Shown: positions 1 through 7,930 of the stretch, piece by piece
Layout: each line of letters begins with the position of its first letter
Numbering within the stretch: position 1 is the stretch's first letter
DNA from: Virgibacillus sp. SK37
GTDB taxonomy: Bacteria; Bacillota; Bacilli; Bacillales; Amphibacillaceae
NCBI RefSeq assembly: GCF_000725285.1
Contig: NZ_CP007161.1
Span: 2,766,213-2,830,212, forward strand
Reading direction: 5' to 3'
DNA length: 64,000 nucleotides
Notes under the pieces: model-generated
What the model saw: the letters and a program-made list of their open reading frames with translations, nothing else
Databases searched by the model: none
What the model was told of the DNA's origin: nothing
Position numbers and translations under genes: made by a program

Positions 1-2
1 GA

Positions 3-476
3 GCGCATTTTGGCTTTGATATGGAGGTTTTGTATCATAGCCGTTCAAGGAAACCAGACGTCGAGGAAACCTTCTCAGCTGAGTACTGCGACCTTGATAA
101 GTTACTATCGGAATCAGACTTTGTATGTCTTATTACTCCTTTAACTCCTGAAACAGAAGGTATGATTGGGAAAGATGAATTTAAGAAAATGAAAAAAACA
201 GCAATTTTTATTAATGGGTCTCGAGGGAAAACAGTCGTAGAAGAAGATTTAATTCAAGCTCTAAAACGTGGTGAAATAGCTGGCGCTGGGCTCGACGTCT
301 TTGAAAAAGAGCCAGTTGACCCGGATAATCCACTTCTTAAAATGGAAAATGTCGTAACGACACCGCATATTGGCTCATCAACCTACGAAACAGAACTTAA
401 TATGTCTAAGCTAGCAGCTCATAACCTGGAAGAGGGGATACAGGGAAGGATCCCACCAAACCTCATTCGTGAATAA
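3..476 (+). CDS. D-2-hydroxyacid dehydrogenase (glyoxylate/hydroxypyruvate reductase type), 3' part
   Basis: C-terminal 157 residues of an NAD(P)-dependent 2-hydroxyacid dehydrogenase. The reading frame is open from the left edge, so the start lies outside the window; the ATG at 21 is internal. Family landmarks are visible: the catalytic Arg in NGSRGKTVVEE, the Glu in DVFEKEP and the His in TTPHIGSST, in the usual order. The family reduces glyoxylate, hydroxypyruvate or 2-ketogluconate. Which substrate applies cannot be told from this fragment. A strong hairpin terminator follows about 95 nt after the stop. Confidence 0.9.
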   Translation, partial: AHFGFDMEVLYHSRSRKPDVEETFSAEYCDLDKLLSESDFVCLITPLTPETEGMIGKDEFKKMKKTAIFINGSRGKTVVEEDLIQALKRGEIAGAGLDVFEKEPVDPDNPLLKMENVVTTPHIGSSTYETELNMSKLAAHNLEEGIQGRIPPNLIRE

Positions 477-571
477 TAGAAAAAGCATAAGCGCCATGAA
501 GTAACTAAGATAGGCAAATTTGCCCTAACCAGAGACTACAATTACTCGTCCCATTTTTATTCTAATATCTT

Positions 572-618
572 AAAACAGATCCAGCCTCAGTTTATAGGTG
601 GATCTGTTTTTATTTTCT
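572..618 (+). terminator. Rho-independent terminator after the hydroxyacid dehydrogenase
   Basis: A perfect 12-bp inverted repeat, AAAACAGATCCA (572-583) and TGGATCTGTTTT (599-610), is followed by a T-rich run. Confidence 0.85.
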
Positions 619-822
619 AATATTTTGCCCTCATTTTTTAATCTTCAAAATACAAATGGCAAGCCCCTTTTATTGCTTTGTGATATTTATAGCGGTTAAG
701 ATAGCAAAATATCTAAAAGCTGTTGTTTAAAAGCGTATGATAGACATTGCGGGCGCTAAATCGATCGGGAATGTCTTTCACAAGCGAGAGGTGTTCTTCC
801 AGACTAGCCGCAAAACTATTCA
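619..822. other. Gene-free stretch
   Basis: The rest of the 346-nt gap (477-822) between the dehydrogenase and the leftward M24 gene shows no open frame with a ribosome binding site and no recognised RNA element. Confidence 0.4.
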
Positions 823-2010
823 TCATGCTAGACGAATATTTGGTTTTACATAAAGTTCCCTGGGAAAATCGGCCAGTACCTCACAGCCGTTTTCCGTTAC
901 ACGAAAGGACTCACTAATTTCCATACCAATAGGACCTAAATCTATGGTTGGAATCATATGAAATACCATATTTGGCTGCAAGATTGTCTTATCCCCTGGT
1001 CTTATACTCGCTGTGTGCTCTCCCCAGTCCGGCGGATAATTTAGTCCAGTGGAGTAACCCATACGAGACTCTTTTTTGACTCCATTTTTTTCAATAGACT
1101 TTCTCCAGGACTGTTCTACTTCTTCACAGGTGACACCGGATTTAATACAGTCCAGTGCTGCATTCAATCCTTCAATAACTACCTCACTTAACCGGTACAA
1201 TTCTTCACTAGGTTTACCTATCACCGCAGTACGAGCCAAAGGCGAATGATACCGTTTATAACAACCTGCCAATTCAATAATTACGGGGGTGCCTTCTGTA
1301 AATGGCTCATCTGTCCATGTTAAATGACAGGCAGACGTCTTCTCTCCTGTAGGAAGTAGTGGAACGATCGCAGGATAGTCTCCACCATATTCTTCCGTCC
1401 CAGTAATTTGGGCATAAGATATCCCTGCTACTACATCACATTCCCTTACACCTTCCTGTATTGTATCAAAAGCAATTTGCATTGCTTTTTCGGATATTCT
1501 TGCAGCCTTTCTTATATACTCAATTTCCAGATCGGATTTAATAATTCGAATCCAATTGACCAAATTTGTTCCGTCAACAAAAGTGGCATTTTTTAGCCCT
1601 TGGGTGAGTCGAAGATAACATTGAGCAGTAAAATAGTAGGCATCCATTTCTACTCCGATTGTTTTCTTATCACTTTTTTTCGTCTTCAAGAATTCACAAA
1701 CAAAATCCATTGGATGCCTAATTGTTGACTGGACAAAATGGTCTGCATATGGATGAATATGCTTCTCATCCAACCAGGTAGTGTATTTTGCTGCATTAGC
1801 ATCCATTCCTCTACCAATCCAATAAGGCTGATCTTCATCCACCATTACAACAAGCAATTGATGCACATAAAAAGACCACGCATCATATCCTGTTAGATAG
1901 TTCATGTTCGCCGGATCAGTTACCAGTAGTACTTCAATGCCAACTTGTTCCATCCTTTGTCTTGTTTTATAAAGTCTTTCTTGAAATTCTGAAATAGGAA
2001 ATGTCAACAT
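823..2010 (-). CDS. M24-family creatinase/ectoine-hydrolase-like protein
   Basis: A 395-residue pita-bread-fold protein with an N-terminal creatinase-like half (about 1-150) and a C-terminal M24 half. The canonical metal ligands are not conserved: where metallo-M24 enzymes have two Asp in the D-x-G and S-D-x-T-R-T region, this protein reads IIELAGCYKRYHSPLART, and the His motif is replaced by YPPDWGEHTASIRPGD. This matches creatinase and ectoine hydrolase (DoeA/EutD) rather than Xaa-Pro peptidases. DoeA opens ectoine to N-acetyl-diaminobutyrate. The usual doeB/C/D partners are not adjacent, so ectoine hydrolysis is inference. The start at 2010 was chosen because AGAAGGGA lies just upstream; an in-frame ATG at 2040 lacks a good site. 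A consensus promoter, operator-like repeats and a cre precede it. Confidence 0.75.
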   Translation of the reverse strand: MLTFPISEFQERLYKTRQRMEQVGIEVLLVTDPANMNYLTGYDAWSFYVHQLLVVMVDEDQPYWIGRGMDANAAKYTTWLDEKHIHPYADHFVQSTIRHPMDFVCEFLKTKKSDKKTIGVEMDAYYFTAQCYLRLTQGLKNATFVDGTNLVNWIRIIKSDLEIEYIRKAARISEKAMQIAFDTIQEGVRECDVVAGISYAQITGTEEYGGDYPAIVPLLPTGEKTSACHLTWTDEPFTEGTPVIIELAGCYKRYHSPLARTAVIGKPSEELYRLSEVVIEGLNAALDCIKSGVTCEEVEQSWRKSIEKNGVKKESRMGYSTGLNYPPDWGEHTASIRPGDKTILQPNMVFHMIPTIDLGPIGMEISESFRVTENGCEVLADFPRELYVKPNIRLA

Positions 2011-2043
2011 ATTATCCCATCCCTTCTTCAAAGTCCACATCTT

Positions 2044-2057
2044 TGTAAGCGCTTTCC
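2044..2057 (-). promoter_or_regulatory. Catabolite-responsive element (cre) upstream of the M24 gene
   Basis: TGTAAGCGCTTTCC on the plus strand fits the CcpA site TGWAANCGNTNWCA except for the last base. It lies between promoter and start codon, where CcpA binding would act as a roadblock. Confidence 0.65.
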
Positions 2058-2191
2058 TTTATGCGTAAAAATACCTCCTTCACCTAATTTATGAGTAACA
2101 AGTAGTAGTGCTTATTTCAGCTTACCTTTTAAGATCTTGTTATAATACTAGTAAATGTAATTAAGTGATGAATTGGTACTAAACTCAATTT

Positions 2192-2206
2192 GTCGATTGT
2201 CGACAT
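2192..2206 (-). promoter_or_regulatory. Possible GntR-type operator
   Basis: Just downstream of the M24 promoter, two overlapping TTGTCGA half sites form a repeat that includes the palindrome TGTCGACA. The position, at or after the expected transcription start, suits a repressor. The regulator is unknown. Confidence 0.35.
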
Positions 2207-2217
2207 TATGTACGGTT

Positions 2218-2247
2218 ATTATATTCCATATAATTTTAAATTGTCAA
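2218..2247 (-). promoter_or_regulatory. Sigma-A promoter of the M24 gene
   Basis: On the minus strand TTGACA (2242-2247) and TATAAT (2218-2223) are separated by 18 nt, a full consensus match in both boxes. Transcription would run into the M24 gene through a leader of about 200 nt. Confidence 0.75.
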
Positions 2248-2359
2248 TACATTTTAACAATTAAATCAAATTCTTATTGAGCAAGTTATAAGTAAGAGAT
2301 TTTCCAGAAAATATATGCAATCTTTTTCTTGTTCATACCTTTAGGAGTGACATCTTATC

Positions 2360-2503
2360 ATGAAAGGTGAAGTTCAATTTAATTTTAAAAAACCAGAAAT
2401 ACAGACAAGAAAAGATCTTGGTAACCACTTTGTCTGTACAACCAGTTTTAAATTAAATACGCTTATTAATTCAGTTAGTTGGGGTAGGTTTAGAAATAAA
2501 TAA
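2360..2503 (+). CDS. Possible 47-residue small protein
   Basis: An ATG is preceded at 10 nt by AGGAGTG and opens 47 codons of a basic, aromatic-rich peptide (starts MKGEVQFNFKK, ends WGRFRNK). It sits in the 490-nt gap between two leftward genes. No family is recognised. It could be chance: the frame also spans an inverted repeat (ACAGACAA / TTGTCTGT). Confidence 0.25.
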   Translation: MKGEVQFNFKKPEIQTRKDLGNHFVCTTSFKLNTLINSVSWGRFRNK

Positions 2504-2532
2504 GTCAATAGTATTCAATTGAAATTTATCTA

Positions 2533-3360
2533 TTAATCATAGCTATCCGGGTTTGTTCCTGCACGCTCTTCCCTGTTTAAGCAATTAATTTTATGCATTT
2601 CTTCTTCTGTTAGAGAAAAATTAAATATGTCTGCATTTTCTTTAATTCGATGCTCATTTATAGACTTCGGTATGGTGATAACGTTATTCTGAATATCCCA
2701 TCGTAAGATAACTTGAGCTACAGTTTTACCGTATTTTCCACCGATATGTTCTAATGTAGGTTCATTCAATAAGCTTCCACGTTTAAGTGGAGACCAAGCT
2801 TCAAGATGTATATTATGTTCCTCACAAAATATTTTAAGTTTTTCCTGGGTGAGATGCGGATGATATTCCACCTGGTTTATTACAGGCCTGATCTCACAAT
2901 CTTCTAATAGATTCTGCAAATGATGTATATGAAAATTGCTGACACCAATGGCACGAACTTTCCCGTCCTTATAGAGTTTTTCCATTGCGCGCCATGTTTC
3001 TTTGTATAACCCTTTAACTGGCCAGTGAATAAGATATAAATCAAGGTATTCGACATCAAGTTTTTTCAGTGACTCCTCACAAGCCCGTAGTGTAGAATCA
3101 TATCCCTGCTGGTCATTCCAAACTTTTGAGGTAACAAAAATATCCTTTCGAGAAACTCCAGATTCTTTAATCCCCTTGCCAACTCCGGTTTCATTATTAT
3201 AGAAAGAGGCTGTATCAATACTGCGATAGCCATGCTCCAGAGCAACTCTCACAGCATTTATAACCGTTTCTCCCTCCTCGACTTTATATACTCCTAAACC
3301 AAAGCCAGGCATCTTTATACCATTATTCAACACAACTGTATCTTGTATGTGGTTAATCAT
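2533..3360 (-). CDS. Aldo/keto reductase (AKR5-like)
   Basis: A 275-residue NADPH-dependent aldo/keto reductase of the small bacterial type (like B. subtilis YtbE/YvgN). The catalytic tetrad is present: Asp49 and Tyr54 in SIDTASFYNNE, Lys79 in VTSKVW, and His in LIHWP (about 112). The cofactor end IPKS is present near the C terminus. These enzymes reduce methylglyoxal and other aldehydes in the cytosol. The start has AAAGGGG about 9 nt upstream. It stands alone on the minus strand, divergent from the small gene at 3576. Confidence 0.9.
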   Translation of the reverse strand: MINHIQDTVVLNNGIKMPGFGLGVYKVEEGETVINAVRVALEHGYRSIDTASFYNNETGVGKGIKESGVSRKDIFVTSKVWNDQQGYDSTLRACEESLKKLDVEYLDLYLIHWPVKGLYKETWRAMEKLYKDGKVRAIGVSNFHIHHLQNLLEDCEIRPVINQVEYHPHLTQEKLKIFCEEHNIHLEAWSPLKRGSLLNEPTLEHIGGKYGKTVAQVILRWDIQNNVITIPKSINEHRIKENADIFNFSLTEEEMHKINCLNREERAGTNPDSYD

Positions 3361-3575
3361 AATAATTCCCCTTTCTCTTGTATTGATTTTAAGTATAAGG
3401 TAATTTTTTTATCTGGAAAATAAATAGCCCTATTAAAAGAAATAACGCACTTCCTTATGCAGTTCATCTCTCTTTTATTTGAGTAAACTTATTTCCCACC
3501 CACCTAAGTTAATTAAAAACAACGAATTAATATATTGTTTACCGACTACTCTCGTTTTATAGGAGGTTACGTATT

Positions 3576-3806
3576 ATGAGGAAGCTTACAAAGCATGAAG
3601 AAGCTGTGCTTGAGAACCTTCTAGAAGAAGGAGTCTTTACACTAGAAAACAAAAACTACTTCATAACGCTAGTAGAGACTCCAGCCCACGTGGATGAAAC
3701 AAAAAAAGACGATTTAAAAATAGAGACTAAAAAACAGACCATACTTCAAGGTGATAAATTCTCCATTGATGATGTGATTGAATTGATGGATGCCGGAGCA
3801 TTGTAA
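3576..3806 (+). CDS. Small acidic protein of unknown function (76 aa)
   Basis: A 76-residue hydrophilic, acidic protein with no signal peptide or membrane segment. A very good ribosome binding site (AGGAGGT, about 8 nt before ATG) and a perfect hairpin overlapping the stop codon support it as a real monocistronic gene. The N-terminal 25 residues look helical (KHEEAVLENLLEEG). The family is not recognised and no function is offered. Confidence 0.65.
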   Translation: MRKLTKHEEAVLENLLEEGVFTLENKNYFITLVETPAHVDETKKDDLKIETKKQTILQGDKFSIDDVIELMDAGAL

Positions 3807-3826
3807 TTACCGGCATCCATCTTTCT
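3785..3826 (+). terminator. Terminator between the small gene and the ECF operon
   Basis: A perfect 12-bp inverted repeat, GATGGATGCCGG (3785-3796) and CCGGCATCCATC (3810-3821), overlaps the stop of the small gene and is followed by a pyrimidine-rich tail. It separates two convergent genes. Confidence 0.75.
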
Positions 3827-3827
3827 C

Positions 3828-4511
3828 TTATTCAAATAAACCATACTTTCTTTTAAATCTTTCAATTATTTTAATCCACGCTGGTCCAAATAATAGCAGA
3901 AAAAACACATTGGATAAGGCGTGAGCAAGATCGAAGTAAAAGCTTGCACTATAATATAGTAAAAACGATTGCCATGTAGTCTCCTGAATTACTCCAATAA
4001 TAAACCATAAATTCATTATCCAACCAAATAAAAATCCTACAATAAAACCATAAATAATCCTTCCAAGTCCAGTGCGCATGATCCATGTATGTTGTAGCAA
4101 TCCGGCAACAAGGCCAATCATACCCCATGAATACATTTGCCAAGGCGTCCAAGGCCCTTGCCCCAAAAAGAGATTGGATACAATCGCAGCTAATCCACCG
4201 ATAACAAAGCCGCTTTGTGGCCCAAGGGCGATGGCTGCCACAATAATTACAAAGGTTGTTGGCTGAACACTCGGAAGAGAAGCAAAAGGAACTCGGCTAA
4301 TTGCCGCTATGGATCCAAGGATAGCTAACAATACCAGTTCCCTGCTTGTTAGTTTTTTCTTCGAGAAACGAATCATAAATGGCATAAAGGTTACAAACAT
4401 AATTACTAAACTCAAAATTAGATAATGTTCATTAGATAACAGAGTAGTAGCTACAAGCAAAACAAATAAGAAAATAGATATTACTATTAATAACTTTTTT
4501 GGACGTTCCAT
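3828..4511 (-). CDS. ECF transporter S component, probably cobalamin
   Basis: A 227-residue integral membrane protein with about six hydrophobic segments and the alanine/glycine-rich helix expected of an energy-coupling-factor substrate-binding (S) subunit (ALGPQSGFVIGGLAAIVSN). It overlaps the ATPase gene by 25 nt and is the last gene of the riboswitch operon. The substrate is inferred from the upstream cobalamin riboswitch and the transcobalamin-like partners; the S protein itself does not prove it. The three transport genes form a dedicated (group I) module with their own A and T parts. Confidence 0.8.
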   Translation of the reverse strand: MERPKKLLIVISIFLFVLLVATTLLSNEHYLILSLVIMFVTFMPFMIRFSKKKLTSRELVLLAILGSIAAISRVPFASLPSVQPTTFVIIVAAIALGPQSGFVIGGLAAIVSNLFLGQGPWTPWQMYSWGMIGLVAGLLQHTWIMRTGLGRIIYGFIVGFLFGWIMNLWFIIGVIQETTWQSFLLYYSASFYFDLAHALSNVFFLLLFGPAWIKIIERFKRKYGLFE

Positions 4512-6136
4512 CTGAATTTCGTCTCCCCTAATGTGACAACAGGTGGGGCTGATGTATTACGGGTAATCCTGTTCATCACGGTGGTGTAATAAGCGTTTTG
4601 GCGGAAAAATTTCTTCGTATCTTCAATTACTGTAATCTCTCCTTGAAATAGGAGAGCACAGCGCGTGGAATAATTAGCAGCAAATTCTACATCATGCGTA
4701 ACCATAATAATCGTGAGACCCTCCTCTTTTAAAGAGCGTAATAGGTCAGCAACTTGCTCTTTTGCATGAGGATCTATCCCTTTCGTAGGCTCATCGACTA
4801 GTAAAATAGCCGGGTTAGTAATAAGTGCACCAACCATAGCTGCTTTTTGTTGCTCTCCTCCGCTCAAATCTTGAGGATGACGGTGTTTAAGATGGTCAAT
4901 TTGGAATTTCACTACTAATTCTTGAATTCTATTTTCTGCATTTTTTACTTTACACTGTTTTGCTATGTATTGATATTCTTCCAGAATGGTGTCACGCAAG
5001 AAATATAAAGCTGGGTTTTGTGGAAGGTAACTAATAATCTTGCTATCTACTTTCTTTACTTTTTTTCCTTTATACTTCAAATAACCATGCTGCGCTCTAT
5101 AAATTCCACTTATCACTTTAATAAGTGTCGTTTTACCTGTTCCATTTGCTCCCAGAATTGCAAGCCATTCTCCTTGATATACTGATAAGTGAAGATTGTT
5201 TAATACTAGTCTTTCCTGCTTATTATATTGAAAATCAATTTTACTGAGTTCCAGTAACTTTTGCTTTTCTTTTGCTTTTCTATTTATAGGAAGAGTTTCT
5301 ACTATTTCTTTCGTTTCCAACCACTGCTTTGCCTCTTTTACACTAAGAGGTACGTTAGCCGATTCGTATTGATTCTCATAATGCAGATAAACTAGAGAGG
5401 CACTTGGTAATAGTTTTTCTAAATAGGTATGTTTAGCAAGCTTTAAAACTATTTCTCTAGGTGTATCCTGCATAATCAATCTTCCGTTTTCTAAAACAAT
5501 TACCTTATTGGCAATCGAGAATAACTCTTCCAGCCGATGCTCTACAATCACAATTGTAATGCCTAATTCATCATTTATTCGTTTAAGCATATAAATGAGC
5601 TCCTTAGCAGCAATTGGATCTAGTTGAGCAGTCGGTTCATCAAGTAAAAGTACTTCTGGATCAAGGAGTAATACAGACGCTAAATTAAGTAACTGTTTTT
5701 CTCCACCTGAAAGATCATTTGTATTTCTTTCAAGTAAATGGTTCAACCCAAAAAAATGTACCATCTCTGCAAGTTTTTTGCGCATTTCTTGTGTTGAATA
5801 ACCCACATTTTCCAACCCGAATAATAACTCTCCTATCACTTTTTCCATAACAATTTGATTTTCCGGGTTCTGGAATACTATCCCAATTTCTTTAGCGCGT
5901 ACGAATGGGGCTATTTGTTTCAGCTCCATTCCTTTAAAGATCAACGTTCCATTGATATATCCATGTGGGGCTATATCATGTTTTAACAATTTTAAGAGTG
6001 TTGATTTACCACTACCTGAAGCACCACAAAGCAGTACGAATTCTCCCTTTTCTATGGAGAAATTAACTTCTTTCAATGCAGGCTCCGGTCTATCCGGATA
6101 GGTGAAGCTTATATCTTTTGCTGCAAATATTTCCAT
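4487..6136 (-). CDS. ECF transporter fused ATPase (EcfA-EcfA')
   Basis: 549 residues carrying two complete ABC ATPase domains in one chain. The first has Walker A GASGSGKST at 38-46, the signature LSGGEKQ and Walker B LLLLDEPTAQ. The second (from about residue 295) has GANGTGKT, LSGGEQQ and ILLVDEPTKG. Q-loops and switch histidines (VEHR, VTHD) are present in both. It powers the membrane complex formed with the neighbouring EcfT and S proteins. It overlaps EcfT by 28 nt and the S gene by 25 nt, indicating translational coupling. Confidence 0.92.
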   Translation of the reverse strand: MEIFAAKDISFTYPDRPEPALKEVNFSIEKGEFVLLCGASGSGKSTLLKLLKHDIAPHGYINGTLIFKGMELKQIAPFVRAKEIGIVFQNPENQIVMEKVIGELLFGLENVGYSTQEMRKKLAEMVHFFGLNHLLERNTNDLSGGEKQLLNLASVLLLDPEVLLLDEPTAQLDPIAAKELIYMLKRINDELGITIVIVEHRLEELFSIANKVIVLENGRLIMQDTPREIVLKLAKHTYLEKLLPSASLVYLHYENQYESANVPLSVKEAKQWLETKEIVETLPINRKAKEKQKLLELSKIDFQYNKQERLVLNNLHLSVYQGEWLAILGANGTGKTTLIKVISGIYRAQHGYLKYKGKKVKKVDSKIISYLPQNPALYFLRDTILEEYQYIAKQCKVKNAENRIQELVVKFQIDHLKHRHPQDLSGGEQQKAAMVGALITNPAILLVDEPTKGIDPHAKEQVADLLRSLKEEGLTIIMVTHDVEFAANYSTRCALLFQGEITVIEDTKKFFRQNAYYTTVMNRITRNTSAPPVVTLGETKFRWNVQKSY

Positions 6137-6996
6137 TTGATTACTTCATTCCCTTCTATCCCAATCGGAAAGCCAATTAATAAAATCCAAACTGTTAAAT
6201 ATGCATACTCTCTTCCATCCAGTCCAACTTGTTCTAAAATTGGGAGAAGCTGCAGGACACCATCTCCTAGCCACCAACCGAGAAACATTAAAAATCCCAT
6301 AACAAGTAAAAACATAAATGCCAGCCAGTCTTTTAGTTGCATGGAATAAGCATGGTAGGTAGTTCGCTTTTTAATACCATATCCTCTCGCAGTCATAGAA
6401 TCTGCAGATTGAATCGACTCCTCCAGCGCACTTGTTAGCAGCATTTGAAGCAGTAGCATCCCATTTCTTGCTCTGCCTTTAATTGTACCCTGTTTAAGAG
6501 AGACTCCCTTCAACTCCTGAATTTCTTTCATTTGATTCAGCCGCTGTTTTAAAAGAGGGACAAACCGCATAGAAAGCATAGTAAGTAAGGCCCATTGTGG
6601 CAAAATTGTTGAAAACAGAAATAAAAATTTATCAGATGTCATTAAATGATTGAACGTAATGAAAATCGACATAATTCCTATTAATGTTAATGCAATCATG
6701 CTTCCTTGTATAATTGCCTCCAGCATAATTTGCCTGTCCATAAAGTAGAATAAGATATGATTCCCTTTCCGATTAAATAAGGGGGTGAAGATAAAAATGA
6801 ACAAGCTCATTGTAAAAATCATCCACCCCCATTTTTTTAGCTCAGCACTTAGATTTAATAGCAAAATAAAGCAAATGATCAACAAGACACCAACACTAAG
6901 AAATATTGGATGTTGATACAGCATGAAACCCGTTATACCAAGTACATAGTAGAGTAATAGAATAAATGGATGATAGGATTTTATTCCCCTGCCCAT
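6109..6996 (-). CDS. ECF transporter transmembrane component (EcfT/CbiQ-like)
   Basis: A polytopic membrane protein of 295 residues with 5-6 hydrophobic segments and the EcfT coupling-helix signature: SADSMTARGYG (Ala-Arg-Gly motif) contacts the ATPases. The start at 6996 was preferred over 7044 because it follows AGGTGG at 6 nt and begins 2 nt after the stop of the lipoprotein gene. The longer start would overlap that gene by 46 nt. It is the membrane scaffold linking the S component and the fused ATPase. Confidence 0.9.
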   Translation of the reverse strand: MGRGIKSYHPFILLLYYVLGITGFMLYQHPIFLSVGVLLIICFILLLNLSAELKKWGWMIFTMSLFIFIFTPLFNRKGNHILFYFMDRQIMLEAIIQGSMIALTLIGIMSIFITFNHLMTSDKFLFLFSTILPQWALLTMLSMRFVPLLKQRLNQMKEIQELKGVSLKQGTIKGRARNGMLLLQMLLTSALEESIQSADSMTARGYGIKKRTTYHAYSMQLKDWLAFMFLLVMGFLMFLGWWLGDGVLQLLPILEQVGLDGREYAYLTVWILLIGFPIGIEGNEVIKWKYLQQKI

Positions 6997-6998
6997 TA

Positions 6999-7868
6999 TT
7001 ATCCACCTGCCGGATTGTTTATATAGTCGGTTGTGTACACCCATTTAATTACAGAGTTTTCATGTATCGGATAAATGCCTGCACTCCGATCAATAAGTAC
7101 TCCATCAACCGTTATCATCCAGCCACTTAACGGTCCTTCATCAAATTCATATAAATTATCAATGCCTTCTACATAAGCGGTAGCCCCCGATCCCCGCACA
7201 CTTATCTGAATACCTTTTTGTTTTAAAATACGCAAGGTAGGATCTAAAGCTGTATCTCCTTTTTGGAACGTAACTTTTGTGGAAGGTAAAACCATGCCTT
7301 TAACATCTCTTGTATTTACTGACACCGTAACAGTTTTCTTTTGTTTTTCAGGTTCAGGTTTTGCTTCTGGTTTTTCAGCAGGTTTTGGTTTTGGCTTTGC
7401 GTCGGATGATTGTTTTGACTGCTGCTTTGAGTCTGTTTTCCCTTGTTCTGTTGCTTTTTCTTTTGACTTGGTTGAAGAGTCAGGTGTATGTTGTTGAGCC
7501 TTGCTTGATGAATTTCCATCATCTTGTTTCGCAGGCTGATTCTCCTCTTTTGGTTTAGTCTTATTTTTTGAAGGGGATTCATTTTTGGACTTTCTATCTG
7601 TTTTACCGTTAGAATTACTCTCAACCTGGTTTTTTTGATCTTCTTTACCAACGGGTAAACTTTCTTCTTCCTTTACCTTCTCATCTTTTTCCTTATTGTT
7701 CTTGTCATCTGAATTGGCTGCAGAACTATTGAGGACTCTTTCCTCTGATTCGGTATGTGCTGTTACTTGATCCACCTCTCCATGAGGAGTAACTTCATCC
7801 TTACTACAAGCTAATAGGAATAGAAACAAAATACTTAGCATACATACTGTTAAGACGCGTTTCAACAT
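6999..7868 (-). CDS. DUF4430 (transcobalamin-like C-domain) lipoprotein
   Basis: A 289-residue predicted lipoprotein: hydrophobic leader with lipobox LLAC, Cys21 being the lipidation site. A long Lys/Glu/Ser/Gln-rich spacer (about 30-185) is followed by one DUF4430 domain (about 195-285) with the typical GWMITVDG strand. DUF4430 is the fold of the small beta domain of animal transcobalamin and intrinsic factor. The spacer could let the domain reach through the wall. Position between the wall-anchored protein and EcfT suggests that it passes a ligand, probably cobalamin, to the S component. That role is inference. Confidence 0.8.
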   Translation of the reverse strand: MLKRVLTVCMLSILFLFLLACSKDEVTPHGEVDQVTAHTESEERVLNSSAANSDDKNNKEKDEKVKEEESLPVGKEDQKNQVESNSNGKTDRKSKNESPSKNKTKPKEENQPAKQDDGNSSSKAQQHTPDSSTKSKEKATEQGKTDSKQQSKQSSDAKPKPKPAEKPEAKPEPEKQKKTVTVSVNTRDVKGMVLPSTKVTFQKGDTALDPTLRILKQKGIQISVRGSGATAYVEGIDNLYEFDEGPLSGWMITVDGVLIDRSAGIYPIHENSVIKWVYTTDYINNPAGG

Positions 7869-7930
7869 GCTGCTCTCCCTTCCTTTTAAAAATTAGAGGG
7901 TAATCTGTTTCCAGAATTACCCCTTGTTTT

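Noticed and set aside
3949-4266. Frames on both strands inside the S-component gene
   Set aside because: Shadows of the membrane-protein gene; no start sites and no family resemblance.
7316-7651. 111-codon leftward frame rich in Lys, Gln and Asn
   Set aside because: It is a frame-shifted shadow of the low-complexity spacer of the DUF4430 lipoprotein and has no ribosome binding site.
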